NCBI GenBank assembly: GCA_964397565.1
Contig: CAYNJC010000035.1
Location: forward strand, 1-45,423
Source: JAPLST01 sp964397565
GTDB lineage: Bacteria > Auribacterota > UBA3054 > JAPLST01
DNA length: 45,423 nucleotides
Reading direction: 5' to 3'
Shown here: piece after piece, positions 6,546 to 15,347 of the stretch
How the letters are laid out: each line of letters opens with the position of its first letter
Position numbering within the stretch: the first letter of the stretch is position 1
Program-made: the position numbers and the translations under genes
Notes under the pieces: model-generated
The model's database searches: none
What the model saw: the letters and a program-made list of their open reading frames with translations, nothing else
Told to the model about the DNA's origin: nothing

Positions 6546-7577
6546 ATGAAACGGTACAGGAACGCAGCGCAGATCACGGTGGGCGTCATCGGCTATGGCG
6601 GCGCCTTTAACATGGGCCGGCAGCATTTGGAACTAGCCCAAAAAGCAGGCATGACACCAGCCGCCGTGTGCGAGCTCGACCCAGCCCGCCTCAAGGTTGC
6701 CGCCCAGGAATTCCCGGGCATCGAGACGTATCGCAATGCCGGTGAGATGCTCAAGAAATCCAAGATTGATCTAGTTATCATCATCACGCCGCACAACACG
6801 CACGCGCCGCTGGCACTGCAATGCCTGAAAGCCGGCCGGCATGTCGTCTGTGAAAAGCCGCTGGCGATTACCACCGCCGAGTGTGACGCCATGATCGCCG
6901 CCGCCAAGAAAAGCGGCGTGCTGCTGTCGACCTATCATAATCGCCATTGGGACGGCTGCATCATGCAGGCCGTCAAGGAAATTGGCAAGGGCGTGATTGG
7001 CGACATCGTCCGCATCGAAGCGCACATGGGCGACTGGAACAAGCCGCGCGACTGGTGGCGCACCAGCAAGAAAATCTCGGGCGGCGTGCTGTATGACTGG
7101 GGCGTGCATCTGCTGGAATACGCGCTGCAATTGATTCAGTCCCCGATCCGCGAAGTGTGCGGTTTCGCGCACCATGGGTACTGGGCGCCGCAGACGCCGT
7201 TCAAGAACGACACCAATGAGGACGAGGCGGCCGCCCTCGTGCGCTTCAAGAACGGCGCGTATGTCAATCTGCGCATCTCACACCTCGACATGAACCCCAA
7301 ACCTGCCGTGCTCGAGATTACCGGCACGAAAGGTGTGTACCTCATGGATCACGGATGCTGGGATATCATCACGCGGGAAAGAGGCGTCACCGTCCGCCGC
7401 CATGGGCAGAATCCGCCCGGCACGTACGAGTGCTATTATCAAAACATCGCCGATGCGTTGGCCAAGGGCGCGCAACTGATTATCTCGGCCGAGTGGTCGC
7501 GCCGCCCGATTCACATTCTTGATTTGGCATGTCGCAGCGCCAAACTGGGCAAGGCTCTGCCCGCGAAATATGTCTAG
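6546..7577 (+). CDS. Gfo/Idh/MocA-family NAD(P)-dependent oxidoreductase (1)
   Basis: This cytoplasmic sugar/cyclitol dehydrogenase has 343 residues. The N-terminal Rossmann domain carries VIGYGGAFNMG (residues 14-24, in place of the usual GxGxxG) and the hallmark CEKPLAI with EKP at 103-105. The C-terminal alpha/beta domain has GGVLYDWGVHLLEY, the D-x3-H motif of the substrate site. There is no Tat signal, unlike many secreted family members. It is the first gene of an operon with two more such enzymes and a TIM-barrel isomerase. That set suggests stepwise oxidation and isomerisation of a sugar, cyclitol or glycoside; the substrate cannot be told. Confidence 0.88.
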   Translation: MKRYRNAAQITVGVIGYGGAFNMGRQHLELAQKAGMTPAAVCELDPARLKVAAQEFPGIETYRNAGEMLKKSKIDLVIIITPHNTHAPLALQCLKAGRHVVCEKPLAITTAECDAMIAAAKKSGVLLSTYHNRHWDGCIMQAVKEIGKGVIGDIVRIEAHMGDWNKPRDWWRTSKKISGGVLYDWGVHLLEYALQLIQSPIREVCGFAHHGYWAPQTPFKNDTNEDEAAALVRFKNGAYVNLRISHLDMNPKPAVLEITGTKGVYLMDHGCWDIITRERGVTVRRHGQNPPGTYECYYQNIADALAKGAQLIISAEWSRRPIHILDLACRSAKLGKALPAKYV

Positions 7578-7619
7578 TCTAGTATCATTTAATTCCCCCC
7601 TATTATAAGGACCCCTGTT

Positions 7620-8732
7620 ATGAAAATGGATGTCGGTATTATTGGCTGTGGCAACATCAGCGGCATTTACTGCAAGCGCCTGAAGGAGTTTTCGCATCTA
7701 CACGTGCTGGCCTGCGCGGATCTTGAGCGCGCCAAGGCAACGGCCTGTGCGGCTGAACACGCGATTCCGGAAGTGCTCGAGCCCGCGGCGCTGCTGGCGC
7801 ATCCCGAGATTGACATCATCGTCAATTTGACCCTGCCGCTGGCGCATTACGAGGTGGCGCGCGCCGCCCTCGAAAACAAAAAACATGTGTACAACGAAAA
7901 GCCACTGGCCATCGAACTGGCCCAGGGCAAGGAACTGGTCGCCCTGGCCAAACGACAAAAACGGTTGATTGGTTGCGCGCCCGACACGTTCCTCGGCGGC
8001 GGCCTGCAAACCTGCCGCAAACTGGTGGATGACGGCGTGATCGGCCGGCCAGTCGCCGCAACCGCGTTCATGATGTGCCATGGCCACGAAAGCTGGCATC
8101 CCAGCCCGGAGTTTTATTACAAACTGGGCGGCGGGCCGCTGCTCGACATGGGGCCGTACTACCTGACCGCACTGGTCTCGCTGCTCGGGCCGGTCGCGCG
8201 CGTCTGCGGCGGCGCGGGCATGGCGTTTGCCGAACGCACCATCACCAGCAAGCCAAAGAGCGGGACGGTCATTAACGTTGAGACGCCGACGCACATTGCC
8301 GGCGTGCTTGAATTCGTCTCCGGCGCGCTGGCGACCGTGGTGATGAGTTTCGACGTTTGGGGCGCGCGCGTCCCCTGCCTCGAAGTCTACGGCACGGAGG
8401 GTACGTTGAGCGTGCCCGATCCGAACTCGTTTGGCGGGCCGGTCTGCGTCCACATTCCCGGCAAGAAAGACTGGGAAGAAGTGCCGTTGACGCACGGTTT
8501 CGCCGAGAACTATCGCGGCTTGGGCATTGCCGACCTGGCCTGTGCGGCCGTCAACAAGCGGCCGGCCCGCGCCAGTGGCGCGTTGGCGCTGCATATTCTC
8601 GAGGTGATGCATGCCATGCTCACGGCCGGCGCCACGCACAAGTACGTCAACGTCAAGTCGCGCTGCGAGCGCCCGGCACCGCTGCCGCCCGGTGACAACG
8701 AGACCATTCTGCGTGCGCTTATAACAGAATAA
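7620..8732 (+). CDS. Gfo/Idh/MocA-family NAD(P)-dependent oxidoreductase (2)
   Basis: At 370 aa, it has the Rossmann motif GIIGCGNISGIY (residues 6-17), NEKPLAI with EKP at 93-95, and a C-terminal GGPLLDMGPYYLTALVSLLG in which the usual D-x3-H His is replaced by Tyr. That is a known variation in the family and points to a different substrate from its neighbours. The start is supported by AAGGA about 9 bases upstream; a second in-frame ATG lies two codons on. The 42-bp gap to the preceding gene fits one transcript. Confidence 0.88.
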   Translation: MKMDVGIIGCGNISGIYCKRLKEFSHLHVLACADLERAKATACAAEHAIPEVLEPAALLAHPEIDIIVNLTLPLAHYEVARAALENKKHVYNEKPLAIELAQGKELVALAKRQKRLIGCAPDTFLGGGLQTCRKLVDDGVIGRPVAATAFMMCHGHESWHPSPEFYYKLGGGPLLDMGPYYLTALVSLLGPVARVCGGAGMAFAERTITSKPKSGTVINVETPTHIAGVLEFVSGALATVVMSFDVWGARVPCLEVYGTEGTLSVPDPNSFGGPVCVHIPGKKDWEEVPLTHGFAENYRGLGIADLACAAVNKRPARASGALALHILEVMHAMLTAGATHKYVNVKSRCERPAPLPPGDNETILRALITE

Positions 8733-8781
8733 TCTGATCCGTCCGATCCGACTGATTGCTAACCTTCACCCGGAGCACGTC

Positions 8782-9831
8782 ATGGCCCAAATCAAAGGCC
8801 CCGCCATTTTTCTGGCCCAATTTATGGGCGACAAGAAACCGTTCAACACGCTGGAGAGCATCACGGCATGGGCAAAAGCACTCGGCTTCAAAGGCGTACA
8901 ACTGCCGTCGTGGGACGCGCGCTGCATTGACCTGGACAAGGCCGCCACGTCGAAAATGTACTGCGATGATCTGCAGGCGCGCTGCAATGGCTTGGCCATC
9001 ACGGAACTGGCATCGCACCTGCAGGGCCAGTTGGTCGCCGTGCATCCGGCCTATGACGAAATGTTTGATGCCTTCGCCGCGCCGGCCGTGCGCGGCAATC
9101 CCAAGGCGCGCACCAAATGGGCGGTCGCCCAAATGAAGAATGTCATCAAGGCCTCGGCCAATCTCAATTTGAAGGCTGTGCCGACGTTCAGCGGCGCCTT
9201 GCTCTGGCCGACGCTGTATCCCTGGCCGCAGCGGCCTGCGGGCCTGGTCGAGGCCGGCTTCAAAGAGTTGGCCGCGCGCTGGCAACCAATCCTGGATGTG
9301 GCCGACAAGTATGGCGTGGACCTGGCCTACGAAATTCATCCCGGCGAAGATCTGCACGACGGCATCACCTTCGAACGTTTCCGCGCCGCGACCGGCAATC
9401 ATGCGCGCGCAAATTTGCTGTACGATCCGTCGCATTTTATTTTGCAGTGCATGGATTATCTCGGCTACATCGAGGTGTACGGCGAGTTTATCAAGGCCTT
9501 CCACGTCAAAGACGCCGAGTACCGGCCCAGCCCGCGCAGCGGCGTGTACGGCGGGTATCAGGACTGGAAGCAGCGGCCCGGCCGCTTCCGCAGCGTTGGT
9601 GACGGCATGGTCGATTTCAAACAGGTCTTCACCAAGCTGACGGAAATCGGCTACCACTCATGGGCCGTGCTCGAATGGGAATGCTGCATCAAAGATGCGG
9701 CGCAGGGCGCGCGTGAAGGCGCGCAGTTCATCGCCAGCATGTTGATTGACACACCCAAGAAAGCGTTTGACGATTTCGCCGGCGCCGGCTCGGACATGAA
9801 ACGCAACCGCAGAATCCTCGGCCTCGGCTGA
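8782..9831 (+). CDS. Sugar phosphate isomerase/epimerase-like TIM-barrel protein
   Basis: This 349-aa member of the AP-endonuclease-family-2/xylose-isomerase-like TIM-barrel group includes sugar epimerases, inosose dehydratase and 3-keto-glycoside-processing enzymes. Metal-site segments are visible in order: AYEIHPGEDL (Glu/His), LYDPSHFILQ (Asp/His), KAFHVKDAE (His) and AVLEWECC (Glu). It starts MAQIKGPAIFLAQFMGDKKP behind a GGAGCACGTC ribosome site. Being between Gfo/Idh/MocA genes supports a role on a keto-sugar or inosose intermediate. The exact reaction is inference. Confidence 0.85.
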   Translation: MAQIKGPAIFLAQFMGDKKPFNTLESITAWAKALGFKGVQLPSWDARCIDLDKAATSKMYCDDLQARCNGLAITELASHLQGQLVAVHPAYDEMFDAFAAPAVRGNPKARTKWAVAQMKNVIKASANLNLKAVPTFSGALLWPTLYPWPQRPAGLVEAGFKELAARWQPILDVADKYGVDLAYEIHPGEDLHDGITFERFRAATGNHARANLLYDPSHFILQCMDYLGYIEVYGEFIKAFHVKDAEYRPSPRSGVYGGYQDWKQRPGRFRSVGDGMVDFKQVFTKLTEIGYHSWAVLEWECCIKDAAQGAREGAQFIASMLIDTPKKAFDDFAGAGSDMKRNRRILGLG

Positions 9832-9875
9832 ACGCACACGCGCACCTGTAGCTCTTGCTTACCAAGGAGTTGAAC

Positions 9876-11033
9876 ATGAAGAAGCTGAACATCGGTTTGA
9901 TTGGCCATCAATTCATGGGCAAGGCCCACTCGAATGCCTATCTCAATGTCGCCAAGTTTTTCGCGCTGAAACGCGAGCCGGTCATGAAAATGGTCTGCGG
10001 CATCGGCGTAGACGTGCCGACCTTCGCCGCGCGCTGGGGCTGGCAGGAGCACACCCAGAGTTACAAGGAACTGCTCGCACGCGACGATGTTGACTTTGTC
10101 GACATCTGCACGCCCAATCGGTTGCATGCCGAAATGGCCATCGCGGCGGCCGAGGCGGGCAAGCACATCCTGTGCGAAAAGCCGCTGGCCATGAATGCCG
10201 CCGAGGCCGCGCACATGGTGCAGGCCGTCACGCGCGCCAAGGTGCACAATGTTGTTTCGTTTTGTTATCGGCGCTGCCCGGCCGTGGCCTTGATGAAACA
10301 AATGATTGACGCCGGCACGCTTGGGCGTGTCTATCATGTGCGCGCGCAGTATTTGCAGGATTGGATCATGGATCCGAATTTCCCGCGCGTCTGGCGGCTG
10401 GTCAAGGCCGTTGCCGGCAGCGGCGCGCATGGCGACTTGAACGCGCACATTATTGACATGGCGCGCTATCTGGTCGGCGAGATCAGCGAGGTGGTCGGCA
10501 TGACCGAGACTTTCATCAAGAAGCGGCCGCTTGAAGTGGCCGGCGCCGGCGCCGGGCTGAAAGACAAGAAGGGCTCAAAGAAGATGGGCGTCGTCGACGT
10601 GGATGACGCCACTGCCTTTCTGGCGCGCTTTGCCAACGGCGCGATCGGCACGTTTGAGGCCTCACGCTTCGCCGGCGGGCACAAGAACGGCATTGTCATC
10701 GAGGTCAATGGCTCCAAGGGCTCGTTCAAATTTGAGTTTGAGAACATGAATGAGTTGTGGTATCACAATCTTGAGGAAGACGCGCGTGAGCAGGGCTTCA
10801 AACGCATTCTGGCCACCGAGGGCGTGCATCCGTATGTCAGCGCCTGGTGGCCGGCCGGGCACATCATCGGCTACGAGCACACCTTTGTCAACCTAGTGGC
10901 CGATGTCATCAACGGCATTGCCATGAACAAGAAAGTGATGCCGGATTTTGCGGACGCGCTCAAGACCCAGCGCGTGCTGGATGCCGTCCTGCAGTCTGCG
11001 GAAAACCGTTGCTGGGTGCCGATCGGCAAATAG
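9876..11033 (+). CDS. Gfo/Idh/MocA-family NAD(P)-dependent oxidoreductase (3)
   Basis: This 385-aa enzyme has the N-terminal motif GLIGHQFMGKAH (residues 7-18), CEKPLAM with EKP at 101-103, and GAHGDLNAHIIDMARYL carrying the D-x3-H motif in the form D-L-N-A-H. Compared with the other two it has a longer C-terminal domain, with an acidic/basic loop around KDKKGSKKMG and a Trp-rich end (YVSAWWPAGHIIGYEHTF) typical of a distinct subfamily. AAGGAG at 9864 fixes the start at ATG 9876 rather than an upstream TTG. It ends the operon, convergent with the DUF456 gene 17 bp away. Confidence 0.88.
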   Translation: MKKLNIGLIGHQFMGKAHSNAYLNVAKFFALKREPVMKMVCGIGVDVPTFAARWGWQEHTQSYKELLARDDVDFVDICTPNRLHAEMAIAAAEAGKHILCEKPLAMNAAEAAHMVQAVTRAKVHNVVSFCYRRCPAVALMKQMIDAGTLGRVYHVRAQYLQDWIMDPNFPRVWRLVKAVAGSGAHGDLNAHIIDMARYLVGEISEVVGMTETFIKKRPLEVAGAGAGLKDKKGSKKMGVVDVDDATAFLARFANGAIGTFEASRFAGGHKNGIVIEVNGSKGSFKFEFENMNELWYHNLEEDAREQGFKRILATEGVHPYVSAWWPAGHIIGYEHTFVNLVADVINGIAMNKKVMPDFADALKTQRVLDAVLQSAENRCWVPIGK

Positions 11034-11050
11034 CCGTTACTGGCAGATAG

Positions 11051-11542
11051 TCAGAGCAACTGCAGCGCGGCGCGCACGGTGTAGTAGGTCATCACGCCCG
11101 ATGCGCACAACTTGACGACCACGCCCAGCAGCGAGCCCAGCACCACGCCGACACCTGCCCGCAGCGCATCCCATTCCTTCTTGCCCGCCGCGAGTTCACC
11201 AAGGACGGCGCCCACAACTGCGCCGACCACCAGCCCCACCGGCGCAAAGAAAAACAGGCCGATGAACATGCCCAGCACCGAGCCCCAGATGCCGGCGCGC
11301 GAGGCGCCGAATTTCTTGGCGCCCATGAGCGGAATAGCATAATCCGCGACGGCCACCACAAGTGTCACGCCGCCCAGGACCAGCAACAGCATGCCACTCA
11401 GCGGCGGCGCGAAATCGCTGGCGATGCCCAACAGCAGCACCGCCGCGAAGTTCAGCGGCGGGCCCGGCACAATCGGCAGCAGACAGCCCGCCAGCCCCAG
11501 CACGCATAGCGCGCCCGCCATTACAATGAGTATGGTCGTCAC
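11051..11542 (-). CDS. DUF456-family membrane protein
   Basis: This 163-residue protein consists almost wholly of Gly/Ala/Leu-rich membrane helices, with the family pattern GCLLPIVPGPPLNFAAVLLLG near the N-terminus and GSVLGMFIGLFFFAPVGLVVGAVVGAVLGEL (glycine-zipper-like helices) in the middle. Function is unknown. The start is GTG at 11542 with AGGT just upstream. It begins 9 bp after the sugar kinase stop, as the last gene of the minus-strand polysaccharide operon. Confidence 0.8.
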   Translation of the reverse strand: MTTILIVMAGALCVLGLAGCLLPIVPGPPLNFAAVLLLGIASDFAPPLSGMLLLVLGGVTLVVAVADYAIPLMGAKKFGASRAGIWGSVLGMFIGLFFFAPVGLVVGAVVGAVLGELAAGKKEWDALRAGVGVVLGSLLGVVVKLCASGVMTYYTVRAALQLL

Positions 11543-11551
11543 GTGCGCACC

Positions 11552-12736
11552 TCAGGCATGCTCCGCCGGTCCGCGCCACAGGTCGCCGGCGCGCCGCCAG
11601 CCGGCGCCGGCCACATCCAACGGCGCAGGCGCCCAGCCCGCGGCCAGCTTCGCCTGCAGCGCGTCCCACGGCATGATGCCCGACAACGCATCCGGCGTGG
11701 TCACGCTGCAGGTGCCGTTCGCCACCGCGAGCTGTAGTGCGCGCTCGAGCGGCTCGCCCTGCACCAGCGCATACAAGAAGCCGGCGATGGTCGCATCACC
11801 GCTGCCGGTTGTTTGCGGTACGCAGGCAATGGTGAACACCGGGTGCCACAATTCGCGCGCACACCAGCGCGCCGCGCTGGCTGGGCAGGCAGTACCCAAC
11901 GTGGCGATGGTCTCAGTTGCCGCGCTGCGCACATACGCGCCGCGATGGCCATTCTTGATCAGCGCGATCTTTGCGCCCAGCGCCAGCACCTCGTCACCGA
12001 GCGTGTGCAGGTCGTCGCCGGTCAACGTTTCCGTGATGCTCGCGCCGCGCGCGCGCACCACGTCGAACTGCTCACGTCGCAGCATGTACAGTAGTTCCTC
12101 GGCGCTCGGCGTGAAAATGTCGACATACGGCATAACTGCCGTGAGAATTTTCCGCCAGTCAGCCTTGCCTGCCAGCGACGCGGGATCGGGCAACGCCATG
12201 TCCAGCGAGGTCGTTACGCCCAGCGCCTTGACCCGCCGGAAGAGTTCGACCAGCTCACGCCCGTCATGCGCAAACATGCTGTGCATCAGCGGTGGATAGC
12301 CGAAGTGAAACAGCGTGGCGCGCCCGACCAGCGCATAGTCAATATCATCGGCGCACAGCGTGTCGTTCGCGCCCGGGCAGTGCAGGAACATGCGATCAAA
12401 GCCCGCCGGTTCCAGCACGATCGAGTAACTCGTCGCGCTGCCAGGATTGGTCAGCAAGCCTTCCTGCACGCCGTGTTGCTCGACGATCATGCGCACGACC
12501 CGCCCAAAATAATCATCGCCGATTTTGCCCATCAGCGCAACGCGCGCCCCCAGCCGGCGCAAGCCCAGGCCAGTGTTGCTGACCGCACCGCCGGTGCTGA
12601 GTTTCACCGCGCCGGTGTCCAACAATTTGCCCGGCACAAAGAACTGTTCGGCGCGTGCCAGCGGCACATGCTCGAGATTCGGAATGATGTCCAGGCACAA
12701 GTGCCCGGCCACGATAATCAGTGGTTCTGTATGCAT
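11552..12736 (-). CDS. PfkB-family carbohydrate kinase
   Basis: This 394-aa ribokinase-fold kinase transfers phosphate from ATP to a sugar or nucleoside. Motif 1 region STGGAVSNTGLGLRRLGA (47-64) and motif 2 QTTGSGDATIAGF (308-320) are both present, with the catalytic base Asp314, in contrast to the degenerate relative at 852-1802. The C-terminus is ~60 residues longer than ribokinase. Its ATG lies inside the end of the flippase gene (19-bp overlap), implying translational coupling. The substrate is unknown. Confidence 0.88.
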   Translation of the reverse strand: MHTEPLIIVAGHLCLDIIPNLEHVPLARAEQFFVPGKLLDTGAVKLSTGGAVSNTGLGLRRLGARVALMGKIGDDYFGRVVRMIVEQHGVQEGLLTNPGSATSYSIVLEPAGFDRMFLHCPGANDTLCADDIDYALVGRATLFHFGYPPLMHSMFAHDGRELVELFRRVKALGVTTSLDMALPDPASLAGKADWRKILTAVMPYVDIFTPSAEELLYMLRREQFDVVRARGASITETLTGDDLHTLGDEVLALGAKIALIKNGHRGAYVRSAATETIATLGTACPASAARWCARELWHPVFTIACVPQTTGSGDATIAGFLYALVQGEPLERALQLAVANGTCSVTTPDALSGIMPWDALQAKLAAGWAPAPLDVAGAGWRRAGDLWRGPAEHA

Positions 12737-13983
12737 GCGTCTCTTTGGGTTGCGATCCGTTCGACAATGCGATCCGCGGCCACCACCAGCACCACCATGC
12801 TGGCCAATTCACCGGCGACTGTGCCCATGGCTGCGCCCGGCGCGCCGGCCCACCAGCACCCCAGCACGACGGCGCTGACACTCACGGCCGCACAGCCCGC
12901 GCACCACGGCACGATCCGCCGCTGCATGCCGCACGCGTTCAAGGTTTGATACGCAATCACCCGCGCTGGTGCCGCCACCATTTGCCAGGCCAAAATCACA
13001 ATAATGGCCACACTCGGCCGATAAACTGGATCGTATAACAGGCGCACCACCGGCCGCGCCAAGATTACGCCGGTGATACTCGCCAGCGCGCCACCGGCCA
13101 AGGCGCAGACAATCATGCCGCGAAACAACGCGCGCGCCGCCGCCGGCTGGTCGCGCAGCACGCGCGTGAAGCGGGCCAGAAACACATAACTCAACAAACC
13201 CGTCAGACTGACGGCAATATAGACCAGTCGGAAGCCGGCCGCGTAGATGCCGGTCTCGGCCGCGCCACACAACACGAACACCGCCAGCATCCCCGCATTC
13301 TCATGTAACAGCAGAAATGCAGACGACGCCGTGACCGGCACGGCCGCGCGCCAGCGCGGCGAGAGCGCGCGCGGCCGCAACGGATGCTCGACGCCATAGC
13401 GGCGCTGCCACAGCCAGAACAAGAATACGTTTTCCGCGCAGAGCGCCAGCGCAAACGCGATCGGCACTGCCGCCGCGTCGTGCGTGTTGCGCACCAGCGC
13501 GCAAATCAGCCCACAATACACGACCCGCCCGCCAATGAAATAGGCCGTGATCGGCCACGACCATTCCACGCCATAGAAAAGATTCACCGCATACAACACC
13601 AGCGGCACAAACGACAACGCGTATAAGCCCGTCAATCCGCCGGCCGGCGCCGGCAGGCACAGCGCAATACCCAGCGTCAGCCCGATCGCCAGCGCCACCA
13701 GGCCAAGGCGGATCACGCCCAATTCGCCCGCCAACCGCCGCAGTTGCTGCGGCGCCGCGCCCGCCGCCTCACGCGTTGTAATCGTGTCCAGCCCGATAAA
13801 CAGGACTAATGCGATGTAGTTGACAATCGTAAACGCCACACTGACACTGCCGTAGGCCGCGCTCAACAGACGATTCGCAATCCAGATGTTGGCCGCGAAC
13901 ATCAGCACTTTGCTGATCAGATTGCCGGCGCTGACCCACGCCATCGCATGTCGCATCGTCCTCGCCGTTGCCGCAGTTTTCAT
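12718..13983 (-). CDS. Oligosaccharide flippase (Wzx/MATE-like)
   Basis: This 421-aa inner-membrane protein of about 12 helices belongs to the polysaccharide-biosynthesis (MOP) exporter superfamily. The N-terminus (AMAWVSAGNLISKVLMFAAN, IANRLLSAAYGSVSVAFTIV) has the characteristic Wzx opening with a charged first helix and a YG turn. A second half starts near PVTASSAFLLLHENAGMLAV. It would flip a lipid-linked oligosaccharide. The neighbouring UDP-sugar dehydrogenase and UXS-type genes support a surface-glycan role. It is 14 bp downstream of the dehydrogenase in the same operon. Confidence 0.85.
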   Translation of the reverse strand: MKTAATARTMRHAMAWVSAGNLISKVLMFAANIWIANRLLSAAYGSVSVAFTIVNYIALVLFIGLDTITTREAAGAAPQQLRRLAGELGVIRLGLVALAIGLTLGIALCLPAPAGGLTGLYALSFVPLVLYAVNLFYGVEWSWPITAYFIGGRVVYCGLICALVRNTHDAAAVPIAFALALCAENVFLFWLWQRRYGVEHPLRPRALSPRWRAAVPVTASSAFLLLHENAGMLAVFVLCGAAETGIYAAGFRLVYIAVSLTGLLSYVFLARFTRVLRDQPAAARALFRGMIVCALAGGALASITGVILARPVVRLLYDPVYRPSVAIIVILAWQMVAAPARVIAYQTLNACGMQRRIVPWCAGCAAVSVSAVVLGCWWAGAPGAAMGTVAGELASMVVLVVAADRIVERIATQRDACIQNH

Positions 13984-13997
13984 GATCAGAACGCGAA

Positions 13998-15296
13998 TTA
14001 CAGCTTGACAATCTTCGCGTTGCGCATGCCCTTGGTCGCGTTGCGCGTGTCCACCACCAGGGCCGCGTCGCGCACGACCGCGCGGTAGTCCACCGCTGAA
14101 TGATTCGTCAAGATCACGACGCAGTCTTGCTTGCGCACGGCCGCGCGGGTCAACGGCACCGACGCAATGGCCTTGGTCTGATATTGGAACGTGGCAATAT
14201 GCGGATCGTGGTACGTCACGCGCGCGCCGCGCCGCTGCAGGTTGGCATACACGTCCAGCGCCGGCGATTCGCGCAAGTCGTCAATGTCTTTCTTGTAGGC
14301 CATCCCCAGCAGCAGGATGTGCGCGCCGTTGATGCTCTGCTTGCGCGCGTTCAGCGCGTCGGCGATCAGCATGATCACATGCTCGGGCATCGATGAATTG
14401 ATATCGTCCGCCAGCTCGATGAAGCGCGCCTTGTAGTTCAACGTTTTCAATTTCCACGACAAATACAACGGGTCGATCGGGATGCAATGCCCGCCCAAGC
14501 CCGGGCCCGGATAGAACGGCATGAAACCAAACGGCTTGGTCGCCGCCGCGTTGATCACTTCCCAGACATCCACGTCCAAATATTTGCACATGATTGCCAG
14601 TTCGTTCACCAGCCCGATATTGATGCTGCGAAACGTGTTTTCCAGCAATTTCGTCATCTCCGCCGCCGCGCAGGAGGAGACCGGCACGATCGTTTCGATG
14701 ATCGTCGCATACAGCATGCCGGCCACCTTGGTGCATTGCGGCGTGACGCCGCCCACCACTTTCGGCGTGTTGTGGGTCTTGTACACCGGATTGCCCGGGT
14801 CGACCCGCTCCGGCGAGAAGGCCACCGCCACATCGCGGCCGACCACCAGCCCGCGTTCCTCAAACGGCGCCACAATCAACTCATGGGTGCTGCCCGGGTA
14901 GGTCGTGCTCTCCAAGACAAACAGCAGCGGCGGTTTGATGTGCGGCAGCAGCGCGTCGCGCGCCGCCAGCATGAACGAAATGTCCGGGTCGCCCGTCTTG
15001 CTTAACGGCGTCGGCACGCAGATCGAAACGGCATCCAGTTGGCGTGCCATCCGGAAGTCGCAGGTCGCCGTCAACGTGCCCGCCTTGACCAGCGCGCGCA
15101 ACGTGTCGTTGTCGACATCCTGAATGTAATTCTCCCCGCGGTTGATCCGCGCCACTTTGTCGGCATTCACATCGATGCCGGTCACGCGGAAGCCGGCCCG
15201 CGCAAACTCGACCGCCAACGGCAAGCCAACATAGCCAAGGCCGACCACGCCGATCCGCGCCGTTTTGTTCTGAATCCGTTGCTCAAGTTTTTTCAT
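13998..15296 (-). CDS. UDP-N-acetylhexosamine/UDP-hexose 6-dehydrogenase (WbpA/WecC type)
   Basis: This enzyme oxidises C6 of a UDP-sugar to the uronic acid in two NAD-dependent steps. It has 432 residues: Rossmann motif GVVGLGYVGLPLA (16-28), CVPTPL (93-98), LESTTYPGST (128-137), and the catalytic thiohemiacetal Cys271 in FYPGPGLGGHCIPIDP (261-276). The C-terminal UDP-binding domain starts near ILLLGMAYKKDIDDLRESPA. The N-terminal KTARIGVVGLGYVGLPLAVE and GPGLGGHC context favour the WbpA (UDP-GlcNAc) branch over Ugd, but this is inference. GAGGAGGT at 15300-15307 (minus) sets the start at ATG 15296 rather than the GTG two codons earlier. Confidence 0.9.
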   Translation of the reverse strand: MKKLEQRIQNKTARIGVVGLGYVGLPLAVEFARAGFRVTGIDVNADKVARINRGENYIQDVDNDTLRALVKAGTLTATCDFRMARQLDAVSICVPTPLSKTGDPDISFMLAARDALLPHIKPPLLFVLESTTYPGSTHELIVAPFEERGLVVGRDVAVAFSPERVDPGNPVYKTHNTPKVVGGVTPQCTKVAGMLYATIIETIVPVSSCAAAEMTKLLENTFRSINIGLVNELAIMCKYLDVDVWEVINAAATKPFGFMPFYPGPGLGGHCIPIDPLYLSWKLKTLNYKARFIELADDINSSMPEHVIMLIADALNARKQSINGAHILLLGMAYKKDIDDLRESPALDVYANLQRRGARVTYHDPHIATFQYQTKAIASVPLTRAAVRKQDCVVILTNHSAVDYRAVVRDAALVVDTRNATKGMRNAKIVKL

Positions 15297-15347
15297 GGTC
15301 ACCTCCTCTGCTCTGGTTAGTAATTTGTCCCATCAGTCCCATCAGTC

